Shown here: one piece after another, positions 51,825 to 63,430 of the stretch
Layout of the letters: each line of letters starts with the position of its first letter
How positions within the stretch are numbered: position 1 is the stretch's first letter
Assembly: GCA_964030475.1 (NCBI GenBank)
Contig: CAXIPT010000007.1
Location: forward strand, 247,571-311,570
Origin: Tethya wilhelma
Lineage: Eukaryota > Porifera > Demospongiae > Tethyida > Tethyidae
DNA length: 64,000 bases
Reading direction: 5' to 3'
Translations under genes and position numbers: made by a program
Notes under the pieces: generated by a model
Told to the model about the DNA's origin: nothing
Seen by the model: only the letters and a program-made list of their open reading frames with translations
Databases searched by the model: none

Positions 51825-52868
51825 ACTTCTTCATTTTGTTCATAGTTCTCAAGAAGGTAGCTAGCAATGTACATACAAGTGGCTCCAGAGATCCACTCTC
51901 CTGAAGAATATCAAAGTCCTCTCGTATTAATAATGCAATAATGAGGTCAGACTATAAAGCTGTCTTACTTGCGTGGATTTGGCACTGGAAGTAAATCTTC
52001 TTAGTTGGATTTTCATCGGCTGTGATGTGGACAGCTGGCTGGTCTTTTCCATCGTATGACTTACCAATGGAGTCCACATACTTGACAAGGCCTATGTACT
52101 TCTCTTCCAAATCTTTGTACCACTGCACTATTTCTTCATAAGGATGCTAAGAGATAGAATATTTATATGAAGTTTCAAGGTCATACAACAGTTGCTTTCT
52201 GACAATGTACTGTATAATGTTAATTTTATGAATATTAATAACAATTATTATAACAGCTGGAATAATTTATAGTACTAAATTCATTGTCACATGATCTTAT
52301 TGCTTGGTAGGTGTGCAGACTGAATTGAATGCTATACAACTTCAAAATGCTTATGGCTATTTCAGTCGTACACTCCTTAGATTTTACATTAAAAAGTAAC
52401 TCACATATTCGTCAAACCATGCAAGCTCAGCTGTTGTGTTCTGTGGTTTCATTAGTCTCTCTGCCTCTCTCACTAGTTGCTCCACACTGCTGTGCAGGAT
52501 GGAACACTCTGGGTAGTCTCCCTTCAACTCTCTGTAGAGCTCCTTCTTCATACGAATGTCAGCACTTCCATCTGGAGTGATCTTCCACACATCAACACCA
52601 TCCAATCCCAGCAAACCATGGAACCTATCTTCTTTCACACCAGTACTGTCCAGAGAGAGAGACACAAAAACATTAACAAACATATTTTTGTTTGTTTATA
52701 TGTTTTGTTTTGCTCAGAACCAATTAGCTACAGACAAGTTTTATTATCAGTTATTAACTCTTCTTACCACTTGACAACTAGTTCATCGTCATAGCTGACT
52801 GTCCTGGTGTATTTCTGTCCTGCCTGACAGAGACCGACTGCCAACACAAGCACCAACACTTTCTCCAT
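50517..52868 (-). CDS. M14 carboxypeptidase 4, complete, B-like (Asp255)
   Basis: Eleven exons: 52768-52868, 52405-52645, 51969-52146, 51827-51900, 51646-51711, 51432-51542, 51265-51356, 51143-51210, 50941-51088, 50655-50760, 50517-50597 (1266 nt, 421 residues). Signal peptide [17 protein letters not shown]; an ATG two codons upstream is also possible. All catalytic residues are present: [38 protein letters not shown] (Tyr248, Asp255), [10 protein letters not shown]. The intron after 51265 begins GCAAGT instead of GT: using the next GT would shift the frame into a stop, so this is a GC-AG intron. GT tracts lie in two introns. Predicted to trim basic C-terminal residues. Confidence 0.93.
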
Positions 52869-53083
52869 AATCATATGCTGTACAGTGTGTGCATGTGACC
52901 TCAACTGACCCCAGCCCTTTGAAGTAATGATATTCATAACAAAGCTTGACCACATGAGCTTAACAATAATTATTATGAACTCCAAAAGATAATTACTATT
53001 ATAATTACAAAATTAATATAATTACAAATTAATGTTTAATGTAATTAAAGTCAAGAACAAAGTGTATCATAACAAAAGTAGCA

Positions 53084-53832
53084 TTAAAACTTGAGGGGAT
53101 CATTGGCCAAGTTCTCAGCAAAATCCAAAACGGAGGGTACAATCTCCTCTCCATTGGGTACAATCTGGAGCAATAGAACAAACCACAATCTTATCACTCA
53201 AACAGCTCTCCTCGTGATCACATGATCATGTTCCTACCTGGTCTGGGGGGAGCAGGAACCCGTACGTCCCTGTGTCCCTCAGCTCATACACCATGCTAGC
53301 AGCCCGGTACCCATTATTCTCAGAGTTTCCTTCTTCGGAGTAAAACCTGGAGAAAGACATTGTCTTTTATTATCAAAATCAATGCAGTACAGTTAACTGC
53401 ACACACATAGTCAACCTTGTGTGCCCTCGTATGTTCCCAGACTCCTCCCACTACAAGAGGGAGGGGCTTGGCTACAAGGCAGGTGTACACATGATTGACC
53501 ACTGACTGACTCACCAGTCCAAGGCAGTCCCGGTGCCGGGATAGAGGTCAACAGCCCGCTGTGAGGTGTAAGTTTTTCCATGGACCCCAAATATTGTGTT
53601 TGACATCTTCGCACCAAGTGCTCCCAGCTGACCTTCATCAGGAACTGGATCGTACGTCCAACCTGAGATATGAGGAATGGAATATCGAAATGATTTTCAT
53701 TAGAGAGAAGTTTGTGTTCTAATTATACAAAAAAAAAATAATTTGAACAAACCAAATGGCCTGAGAATCAGTTGACTGAACGAGTGCCAGTCCATTGCTC
53801 CAATTACAGGACGTTCAGCTGACTGGAGAGAA
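53084..53832 (-). CDS. M14 carboxypeptidase 5, C-terminal fragment, A-like (Leu255)
   Basis: Four terminal exons (53753-53832, 53515-53662, 53238-53346, 53084-53164). They contain AMDWHSFSQLI (zinc His), YPGTGTALDW (Tyr248, position 255 = Leu) and [17 protein letters not shown] (Glu270), ending NDPLKF. A hydrophobic residue at 255 is the carboxypeptidase A pattern, unlike its neighbours. Upstream exons are cut off by a GA tract and single N (53917). The exons to the right of the join may or may not belong to this gene. Confidence 0.85.
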
Positions 53833-53859
53833 CTGAAAGAAATATCAAATAGCCACCAA

Positions 53860-53916
<57 letters not shown>

Positions 53917-53997
53917 NGACAAAAAATTTTGAATGGTTAAAATTTCCTGATCTACTTTACATTAGCCTATTTGTGCAAGTCTGTAGTCACAACTTAC

Positions 53998-54864
53998 TTG
54001 CATGAATCTGACACTGGAAGTAAATCTTTTTAACGTCAGGCTGTACAGAAGCTGTAATGTGGACAGCTGGCTGGTCTCTTCCCTCGTATGACTTCCCAAT
54101 AGTGTCTACAAACTTGACTAACTCAGTATTGTCATCAGCCAGTTTTTTGTACCAGTCCACTATCTCATCGTACCTATGCTGAGAGGTAAAGCAATGAAGA
54201 CTAGTAACAATATTATTGCAATCACATGATTACCACTACAACGATATTTATGGTCACAACAACAGCTGCTGTTGAGTAAATTCATTGTCACATGATCTTA
54301 TAACTTGGTATGCATGCAACAAATACCATACTGTACAGCTTCATATGCTACGTATCAATGTTACAATTCCATGAAAATAAAACTAGTTACTCTGCCACTT
54401 TAGTTTAATTCTCTTAGGTACATTTCCAGTAACTCACATATTCATCAAACCATGCAAGCTCAGCTGTTGTGTTCTGTGGTTTCATTAGTCTCTCTGCCTC
54501 TCTCACTAGTTGCTCCACACTGCTGTGCAGGATGAAACACTCTGGGTAGTCTCCCTTCAACTCTCTGTAGAGCTCCTTCTTCATACGAATGTCAGCACTT
54601 CCATCTGGAGTGACCTTCCACACATCAACACCATCCAATCCCAGCAAACCATAGAATTTCTCTTCTTTCACACCAGTACTGTCCAGAGAGGGACACACAA
54701 ACATGATATATTATTTAATGGCCAAATTGAAACTTTTTATTATCAGTTATTAACTCTTCTTACCACCTAACAACTAGTTCATCATCATAGCTGACTGTTC
54801 TGGTGTATTTCTGTCCTGCCTGACAGAGACCAACTGCCAACAGAAGCATCAACACTTTCTCCAT
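53998..54864 (-). CDS. M14 carboxypeptidase, 5' fragment (signal and activation peptides, first catalytic exon)
   Basis: Three exons: 54764-54864, 54438-54678, 53998-54178. Signal peptide [17 protein letters not shown], an intact activation peptide ([45 protein letters not shown]) and the start of the catalytic domain up to [11 protein letters not shown]. The following exon with REW is missing because the contig ends at 53917. It could be the front of carboxypeptidase 5 with the middle lost, or of another gene if contigs are misordered. Confidence 0.85.
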
Positions 54865-55061
54865 GTTAGATGTGTTTTAACATGCGTAAAGTACAGCAGC
54901 ACTGACCCCTCAAGTGGTATAATTTCTGCAACCTGGGCGGGCGCCCCCCTCCCCCACAGAACACATGACATCAAAAACATAATTATGTCTAGCTATAGCT
55001 GGTTATGTACAAGAATAAAGAAAATTTTTCAGCAAAATCCCAAAGTGATACTGTGCAAATC

Positions 55062-57356
55062 TTATTTCGACAGGGGGTTAGCAGCATACTGCTCTGCAAA
55101 CACAAGAGCACCAGCAACATTCTCCTCACCAGTTGGGATGATCTAGTGACAAAATTTAATAATAATGTAATACTTGCATTGCAACTGACTGTAAGCATTA
55201 TGCAACGTCACATTACCTGGTCAGGGGGGAGCAGAAAGCCATAGTCACCAGTGTCCCTGAGCTCCATGGTATAGCCAGCTGCCCTGTACTGGTTGTTCTC
55301 ATTGGCATGGTCAGAGTAAAACCTGAGGGGAATTTAATAGTGTAAAAATAACAAATGAAATAATTTATTTCCATTAGTCTATAACTTGCTAGACCAGTTT
55401 GAACACTTTAAATATCCTTATTTTTTATACATAGACACTTACTAACTAACTAAATAAATAAATAAATAATTGACTAACTAAATAACTAACTGACTAACTA
55501 ACTGACTGTGTATTCTCACCAGTCTTCTGCCGAGCCAGTTGTCTTGGACGTGTAATGTCCCTTCCTGCTCCAATAGTACACACCATGTACCTTCTCAATG
55601 GCCTCGCTCATGGCATCACCAACCTCCTTCATCCGAGCTTCATCAGGAGCTGGCTCAGGCTTCCAACCTTTTACATCAAATTTAATATTTAAAGTTAGTT
55701 AACTATTGGGGCATGGTCCACTGTGACTCACCATATGGCCTGATAATGAGCTGACTGTAAGAGTGCCAGTCAATGCCACCCACTATATTGCCGTTTGTTC
55801 TGAGAGAAATTTGAAAGGGAAATAATATTATAGTAACTTTATTAGTCACATGTATGGACATGGTACATACGTACACAGATATAATTTATACCTGAAGTAG
55901 TTCTGAGTGTTCTGAGTCTCTGGTTCAGAAGCAGCAGACGTACCACGGTAAGTTTCAGAGCATGGGTTAGTTGAGCTACCACCCTAGATGAGAGAGAGAG
56001 AGAAAGTGTGCGTGCATGTGTGTGTGTGTTCGTGTGTGTGTAAGAGAGAGAGAGAGAGAGAGAGCGCAATAGGTGTGTGCAAACCTCGTCCCAGTGGTTG
56101 TCATAGTTTCTGTTGAGATCCACTCCATAGCAGGTGGAGCCTGAGGGTGGAGGGCGGCGATTCTTCCTCCACAGTCTATCATTGGTCCACGAGTACTGAT
56201 AATAATTAATAATTAAAGTCACTAATAGTTTATAAAGTGATGTGACATCAATAGAGACACTCACTGCATAACCATCAGGGTTCACAAAGGGCACAAAGAT
56301 GAACTCAACTACTTTGAGCAAATCAACAACCTAGGAACAATAACCACATAGCTAGGCAGTTAATAAAATTAATATTAGTTCAAGAGTGGACAATATTTCA
56401 GTTTGAGTAGCATATTATACTTACTTTTTCATCTTTTTCATGGTTTTCAAGAAGATAGTTAGCAATGTACATACAAGTGGCACCAGAGATCCACTCTCCT
56501 GAAGAATATCAATTTTCCCATAAATGTGTGCACACCCTTTGAGGTCAGACTATAGCTAGCTTACTTGCGTGGATCTGACACTGGAAGTAAATCTTTTTAG
56601 TAGGAGGGTTGTTTGCATCGGCTGATATGTGGATGGCTGGCATGTCTCTTCCCTCATATGACTTGCCAATGGCTTCGAAGTGCTTGACAATTCCAAAGTC
56701 ACTGTATTTCTCTGCCAACTCTTTATACCATGTCACTATTTCTTCATAAGGATGCTAAGATTAAAACATAAAGAAGTAATGCTAGCTGCCATGTAAATTC
56801 ATTGTCACATGATCTCTAGCTTGGTATGCAGCTACAGCTAGTTACAAGACTTAGTGACTAAAATAGTAGTCATACCGCTGCCACTTATTTTAGTTTCTCC
56901 ATTATTAATTTTCTACATTGAACTCACATATTCCTCAAACCATTCTATATAGTTGTGCTGTTGTGTTCTGTGGTTTCATTAGTCTCTCTGCCTCTCTCAC
57001 TAGCTGCTCCATACTGCTGTGCAGGATGGAACACTCTGGGTAGTCTCCCTTCAACTCTGTGTAGAGCTCCTTTTTCATACGAATATCAGCACTTCCATCT
57101 GGAGTGATCTTCCACACATCAACATCATCCTGTCCCAGCAAACCATGGAGCCTCTCTCCCACTACACCAGTGCTGGATGACACATGTATATAGACACACT
57201 TTTGCTTTTAGAACTGGAAAATTACCAGCAGTTTTAAGTTACTAACTCTTCTTACCACTTAACAACTAGTTCATCATCATAGCTGACTGTCCTGGTGTAT
57301 TTCTGTCCTGCCTGACAGAGACCAACTGCCAACAGAAGCACCAACACTTTCTCCAT
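55062..57356 (-). CDS. M14 carboxypeptidase 6, full-length but frameshifted, Ser248/Glu255
   Basis: Eleven exons: 57256-57356, 56928-57172, 56565-56754, 56425-56498, 56265-56330, 56085-56195, 55892-55983, 55732-55799, 55520-55667, 55217-55322, 55062-55142. The activation-peptide exon is 245 nt against 241 in the intact paralogues: 4 extra bases near 56945 (around CAACTATATAG) throw the end of that exon out of frame and into a stop, unless alternative splicing rescues it. The catalytic part is otherwise open with [28 protein letters not shown] and MELRDTGDYG. The substrate-loop region reads HYTSKTTGSAEDW, so the usual Tyr248 is Ser and position 255 is Glu. Either a decaying gene or one with altered specificity; the loss of frame favours the former. 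Confidence 0.8.
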
Positions 57357-58463
57357 GTTATTAGCGTTTATGCAATGTGTATAGCCCTGTCCCCGCTTAG
57401 GCATAATGATATTCATAGTAAAAAGCTGATCACAACAGAGAGAGAAGTTCTTTACAAAAATTATTTCACAAAGTCCAAGTCTCATTTCGACAGTGGGCTG
57501 GCAAGCAACTCAGTGGCAAACAGAAGAGCCCCTAACATATTCTCCTCACCAGTTGGGATGATCTAGATATAATGATAGATTTTCATTGTAACTGTTTGCA
57601 TGTATTTATTCATTGGCATCAGAGAAAGTTGACTTTTTCATTAGTCTGTGAGTACTCAAGCCCCTTGTATAATTATGTTTGGTCATAACTTTTATACTAT
57701 TTGTTTGTAGACTGTAGTTTAAGCCTTTAAATTAACACTAATGTCATAATTACACAAGGTCCGCTGTGTCAACCCTCCTCCACATTGACATCACATTACC
57801 TGGTCAGGGGGGAGCAGAAAGCCATATTGGCCAGTGTCCCTGAGCTCAATGGTAAAGCCAGCTGCCCTGTACTGGTTGTTTTCATTTGCCTTCTCAGAAT
57901 AAAACCTATGGGAATGGGTGAGAGAGGGAATGAATTAACATTTGACATGTGAGACTAGACTAGTACAATACTTGAATGCATGCATGAGTATCGTCATGGA
58001 TACTTAGTTACTAACTAACTATTTGTACCAGTCGTCTGCTGATCCTGTTGTCTTGTACAAGCCATGTGCTTTCTGACTCGTATATCTCTTCCCATGTTTG
58101 CTAAACATGACAGTACTCATATCGTCACCAATCTCTTTCAGCTGGTCTTCATCAGGAGAATCATCAGCGGTCCAACCTTACATGATATGGTTATTAAAAA
58201 AAATGAATATTAGTTAGTTAATTATTAGAACATCACAGTGACTCACCATAAGGCCTCAGGATGAGCTGACCAAATGAGTGCCAGTCAATGGCTCCCACTA
58301 TGTCACCACTGGCTCTGAGAACAAGTTGACAAAAAAATTCAAGTTGTGTCAATAGATACTTATTATTTACTTGAAGTAGTTTTGAGTGTTCTGAGTCTCT
58401 GGTTCAGAGGCAGCAGCTGTTCCATGATAAGTCTCAGAGCATGGGTTGCTTGAGCTACCACCC

Positions 58464-58465
<2 letters not shown>
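56416..58465 (-). repeat. Second copy of the 2-kb exact duplication
   Basis: Identical to 46648-48697. It contains the 5' part of carboxypeptidase 6 and the last five coding exons of carboxypeptidase 3 (57482-58462). The contig then ends in a GT tract at the N at 58520. Confidence 0.9.
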
Positions 58466-58519
<54 letters not shown>

Positions 58520-58520
58520 N

Positions 58521-59973
58521 CCAGAGTGTTTCATCCTGCACAGCAGTGTGGAGCAACTAGTGAGAGAGGCAGAGAGACTAATGAAACCACAGAACACAAC
58601 AGCCAAAGCTGAATGGTTTGAGGAATATGTGAGTTACTAGAAATATACCTAAGAGAATTAAACTAAAGTGGCAGAGTAGCTTATTTTTATGGAAATGTAA
58701 CATTGATAGCATAGTATGAAGCTGTACATTATGATATTTGCTGCATGCATACCAAGTAATAAGATCATGTGACAATGAATTTACACAGCAGCAGCTGTTG
58801 TTGTGACCATAATAAAATTAATATCATCTGATCAATAATGTTATAGTAGTGATCATGTGATTGCAATTTTTCATTTTATCTCTCAGCATACGTATGCTGA
58901 AATAGTGCAGTGGTACAAAGATTTGGCAGAATCTGAGAAGTACATAGGCCTTGTCAAGTATGTGGACTCCATTGGTAAGTCATACGATGGAAAAGACCAG
59001 CCAGCTGTCCACATCACAGCCAATGAAAATCCAACTAAGAAGATTTACTTCCAGTGCCAGATCCACGCAAGTAAGTTGTGATTATATGAAAACAGTCAGC
59101 TACATATATTAACATTAAATAATTATTACCAATTTGAATGGAGTGTGTGTGTGTGTACCTCTACTACAGGGGAGTGGATATCTGGAGCCACTTGTATGTA
59201 CATTGCTAACCAGCTCCTAGAAAAATATATTGGTGGTGATGGCGAGGTAAATTCACACATCCCAAAATATAATGTGAAGTTGTAGCACTGTACCATGTAT
59301 GCAGGACATGACATTGTGTTAAAAATTAGTATTTGTCACAGGTGAAAGACTTACTTGAAAAATTAGAGTTCATCTTTGTCCCCTTTGTGAACCCTGATGG
59401 CTACGAGGTGAGGGAGTGTATGTCATTACAAACATTTTCTTAGATATTATATTACCTGTTGTTTATAGAGTTGGTCAAAATAGTAACTAAACTACCGTAA
59501 TTTGACTAATATTCTCGCATTCGGGAAATTTTCGTACGCGTCACCGTGTGCGAAAATTAAACACTCGAAATTTTGATGACCATTACCAATATTAATGTGG
59601 GCGCTATATATGCATGTACAAAAATTAAACACGCGAAATTTTAATGTACGGGATATTTTCAATGTGAAAATATCTCGAACTATACAGTAAATTGCAAAGC
59701 ACACAATTTTAGTTAGTTAACTAAATTAAAACCCTTATTGTTAGGCATGTAAACTAACTAAAATTTTTCCTGAAGTTACGTAAGAAACTAATCAATAACT
59801 AACTAAGGGTGTTGAGCTAGAGAAATATCCATAACTGTATTAATTATTACACTGGGCAGTATTCATGGACCAATGATAGACTGTGGAGGAAGAATCGCCG
59901 ACCTGCACCCTCAGGCTCCAGCTGTGCTGGAGTGGATCTCAACAGGAACTACAATGACCACTGGGCTGAGGTA

Positions 59974-60034
<61 letters not shown>

Positions 60035-61148
60035 GTGGTAGCTCAAGCAACCCATGTGCTCAGGATTATCATGGAACAGCTGCTGCCTCTGAACCAGAGA
60101 CTCAGAACACTCAGAACTACTTTAGGTACAATAATTTTATGCATTATCTTTGATATTTTTAAGTTTGTTTTTCAACTTACATTTAGAACAAATGGTAACA
60201 TAGTGGGAGCCATTGACTGGCACTCCTACAGTCAGCTCATCCTGAGGCCTTATGGTGAGTCACTGTGATGTTTCCTTAGCTAGTTCTCATATCTCATTAA
60301 ATTGTTGGGGCCAGCATGAGCGAGCCCCACTTAAGTGTGTCGAATGAGTGGTTTAGTATAATGCTTTCATAGTATTTGGTTGCTATAATACCATATAGCT
60401 AGCCAAAAGTATTGACGGAAATTTAATTAATTGAAACGGTTTGACAGTCAAAGTCAAATTTAAATCTGCCAATTAATATTTTGGCTGCTGTATATTCATG
60501 TATATACTATGCTATGAACAAGCGCAAATCGTCAAATTTAAAATTCATCAAAATTAATTTTTATTTTACGTTCTGTGGAGCAAACCATCAAATTTTTTGA
60601 CCGTCAATATTTCCAGCTATACGGTATTATAATTTATGATTATCACATAACTCTATGTTGTGGTTGTTATAGGTTGGACAACTCTTGACTCTCCTGATGA
60701 AACTCAGCTTCGTACTCTTGGTGATGCAATGAGGGCGGCCATATTAAATGTAGATGGAAAGTTGTACACGAGTCAGAAGTCCATTGGCTTGTACAAGACA
60801 ACAGGAACAGCTTCTGACTGGTAAGAGGTGTATGGGTTTGTATGAGTGAAATATAAATTTTCACCTTTCCCCCCCTCCCCCTTCCAGGTTTTACTCTGAT
60901 AATGCTAATGAAAACAATGCGTACAGAGCAGCTGGCTTTACAATGGAGCTCAGGGACACTGGTACATATGGCTTTCTGCTCCCCCCTGACCAGGTAATGT
61001 GTCAGATTCTCTAAGTGTGGTGGCATTGCAAGCATTGGACAATTATTATCAATTCATTTATTTTTAGATCATTCCGACTGGGGAAGAAAACTTTGCAGGT
61101 GTGCTTGAATTTGCGGACGAGTTGGAAAAAAACCCTTTGAATAAATAA
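58521..61148 (+). CDS. M14 carboxypeptidase 7, opposite strand, lacking its first exons, Ser255
   Basis: Exons 58521-58628 (partial), 58887-59070, 59170-59246, 59342-59407, 59860-59970, 60034-60125, 60187-60254, 60673-60820, 60888-60993, 61068-61148. It begins inside the activation peptide ([25 protein letters not shown]) right after the N at 58520, so signal peptide and most of the pro-domain are missing. Catalytic residues are intact: HARE across the junction, [34 protein letters not shown] (Tyr248, Ser255), MELRDTGTYG. It reads on the plus strand whereas all genes to its left are minus: a true inversion in the array or a contig placed in the wrong orientation. A short inverted-repeat element sits in its seventh intron. 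Confidence 0.9.
60384..60631. mobile_element. ~250-bp MITE-like element in a carboxypeptidase 7 intron
   Basis: TATAATACCATATAGCT...TATTGACGG at the left is matched by the reverse complement at the right (CCGTCAATATT...AGCTATACGGTATTATA). AT-rich interior without ORF. The ends begin and end with TATAATACC(A/G)TATAGCT. Confidence 0.6.
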
Positions 61149-61362
61149 GAGACTGACTATAACATGTGTGGAAATAATGTTATTATACTATTGCATTTTA
61201 CTTTTTGTCATGGATCATGCATACACAGCAACAACTGGCAAAAGTAACTTATAAACTGAGCATGCGCAGCTCCACCCACTTGCAATTGAATGACATTTCA
61301 TTCACGAAATATGGTTTCTATGCAAACTTTCAATCAGAATCTGAGTATCCACTCGACCAGCA

Positions 61363-62586
61363 ATGATCAACAGGCTCCAGAGGGCAGTACTAGCCATAGC
61401 TTTGCTAAACATCGCACTTATGGCCTGGTGGAAACTGAGGGAAACTACCTTGATAAGATCAGCTGTGATACTCCAATCCATACAGCATCACGTGCGAGTG
61501 GAAAGCAGCTACAGGAATGTCCAACAAGCACCTCCTGTAACCCATCAACCAGAAGGCTCTCAATTTCTTTGCAACATCCAGCTCCATGACGCAAAAGAAA
61601 AGAGACAAGCCCTTCAAACTTCATCACATTACAATAACTCATCATACAATGATGTCATTGCCAATACGACCACAGTCCCTGCTCAATGGAATGCACTAAA
61701 GACACCTTTCTCTTCTCTCTCAGAGAAAGATGCAGCTGGTGTCCAAAAGTTTGTCTTCTTTGTGGGCTATGCAAGAAGTGGTCACAGCATCATTGGCAGC
61801 ATGATGGACGCCCACCCTCACATGATCATAGCTCACGAATACAGAGTGTTCCACAAGTTGAACCATTCCAAGGTCGATCACATAAACAGGACTGACCTGT
61901 TCAACCAGTTGTACAAGAACAGCTACACCAACGCTGTGAGAGGGTGGCGCAGTGAGGCGAAGGACCAGAAAGGTTACACCCTCTCTGTGAGCGATGGTTG
62001 GCAAGGAACCTTCAACGGTTCACTGCAAGTGATTGGCGACAAATCAGGAGGGGCTACTGTGCAGCTGTTCAAACACTCACCCTCCTTCTTCTTGGCTGCT
62101 CTGAAGAAGTTGAGAGAAACTGTCCAAGTTCCTCTGAGGGTGATTCATGTGGTACGAAGTCCTTATGACATGATATCAACTAGATTGCTCTACACTTCAA
62201 ATACGTCGGACTCTAAACTCAGGACAAAACTGTGGGCGTCCGAAACTTGCAAGCACAGCAATGTAACAGGTCTTCAAAACCAGATAAACAGGACATTCCA
62301 TATCATTGAAAATGTCCAACAAATCTTGACCATCTCAAATTTGACAGTTTTAGAAGTACACCTTGTGGATTTCATACTGGAGCCGAGAAGAGTGCTCAAA
62401 ATGATCTGTACATTTCTCAGCATTGAATGTAGTGTGGAGTACATTGAGAGCTGTGTCAGCAAGGTGTACAGAAGACAGTCAAAGACAAGGAAGTTAGTGG
62501 AATGGCCATCAGAGTTAATCAAAGAGGTGGAGGAAAGGAGTCAGCCATATCAGTTCCTATGGAGATATTCCTTCGATGGGGATTGA
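61363..62586 (+). CDS. Golgi-type carbohydrate sulfotransferase, intronless
   Basis: Single-exon ORF of 407 codons. Topology is that of a type II Golgi enzyme: short cytosolic N-terminus, a signal-anchor at residues ~8-24 (AVLAIALLNIALMAWW), a stem, and a lumenal domain from ~110. The PAPS-binding 5'-phosphosulfate loop is KFVFFVGYARSGHSIIGSMM and the 3'-phosphate motif is VIHVVRSPYDMIS, both as in the Sulfotransfer_1 fold. Several N-glycosylation sequons (NHS, NRT, NGS, NTS) occur. Acceptor substrate is unknown; it would transfer sulfate from PAPS to glycans or similar. It lies 214 bp after carboxypeptidase 7 on the same strand. Lack of introns in an intron-rich region suggests a retroposed origin or a lineage-specific intronless family. 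Confidence 0.85.
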   Translation: MINRLQRAVLAIALLNIALMAWWKLRETTLIRSAVILQSIQHHVRVESSYRNVQQAPPVTHQPEGSQFLCNIQLHDAKEKRQALQTSSHYNNSSYNDVIANTTTVPAQWNALKTPFSSLSEKDAAGVQKFVFFVGYARSGHSIIGSMMDAHPHMIIAHEYRVFHKLNHSKVDHINRTDLFNQLYKNSYTNAVRGWRSEAKDQKGYTLSVSDGWQGTFNGSLQVIGDKSGGATVQLFKHSPSFFLAALKKLRETVQVPLRVIHVVRSPYDMISTRLLYTSNTSDSKLRTKLWASETCKHSNVTGLQNQINRTFHIIENVQQILTISNLTVLEVHLVDFILEPRRVLKMICTFLSIECSVEYIESCVSKVYRRQSKTRKLVEWPSELIKEVEERSQPYQFLWRYSFDGD

Positions 62587-62897
62587 CTGATGCAGGCACA
62601 GCAAGGATCACTTTATTTTTCTAAGCATTAATTTTTATCATCATCCTCTTATCATAAACCTTGTTGCTACCATTGTTGTACTTGAACCATGCTAATAATT
62701 AGCAAACACAGGAAGAAGGATGGGAAATCAACTTCCTTGGGTTGTAAGCACTCCGCCTACTTATTAATGGCTTCCTTTACCTGGAAAAGGAAGCTTGTCT
62801 CTTTCCCAACCCTGAACGATACTAGCCAGCCAAACTTCTGACCAAAGAGAGAGAGACTGTGTGTGTGTGTGTGACCTTTCTAAGAGCAGTCTAAGAG

Positions 62898-63430
62898 ATG
62901 AAGTGGTCACTGGTGGTAGGGATCTTGACGGTGTGTTTCTCTCTGAGCCCACTCAGGGTCAACTCGATAGGAGAATATGCCAGGACAGTTTCTTACGATG
63001 GCGATATCGTTCTGAGATGGTGAGTTTCATTCAAGATAAATTTATTATGACAGCTGTCTCGTCTTGAATTTTAGATCAAATGAATATCATTTGAGAACAG
63101 ATGCTTTTTTGGAAACTTTCTTAAATCATGTTTTCTTTCTCCTTTCATTTCATGCCTCTCTCTCACACACAACCTAGTCCTGACAAGAACAAGCCAACAG
63201 TGGCTGTTCTAGAGCAGTATTCAGACATCTTTCATGCTGGTAAAGAAAGCATTGATCTTCGAATCAACAGAGCAAGGTTCCAGAGAGTTCAACAGTACTT
63301 CACAGAGTGTACGGTCCTCATCCAGGACCTGGAAGCACACATGCAAGAGGCAGAGGCTCAGATGTTCCCCGTGAAGGCAGCTGCCCAGGAAGAATGGATG
63401 AAAACTGTTATTCAAGATCTCGTTTCCACG
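62898..63430 (+). CDS. M14 carboxypeptidase 8, first two exons, running off the right edge
   Basis: Two exons (62898-63019, 63178-63430) join in frame. Exon 1 encodes a signal peptide (MKWSLVVGILTVCFSLSPLR) followed by YARTVSYDGDIVLRC, which matches [14 protein letters not shown] at the same exon end and phase in the other carboxypeptidases. Exon 2 (DLRINRARFQRVQQYFTECT, LIQDLEAHMQEAEAQMFPVK, EEWMKTVIQDL) aligns in length and helix pattern with their activation peptide. The rest of 63431-64000 is intron sequence ending in a GT microsatellite. Strongly diverged from the array to the left but clearly of the same gene plan. Confidence 0.7.

Noticed and set aside
62861..63067. ORF beginning MCVCDLSKSS as an unknown gene
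   Set aside because: Its frame does not splice to the next exon; the frame beginning at 62898 does, and gives a signal peptide and carboxypeptidase-type pro-region.
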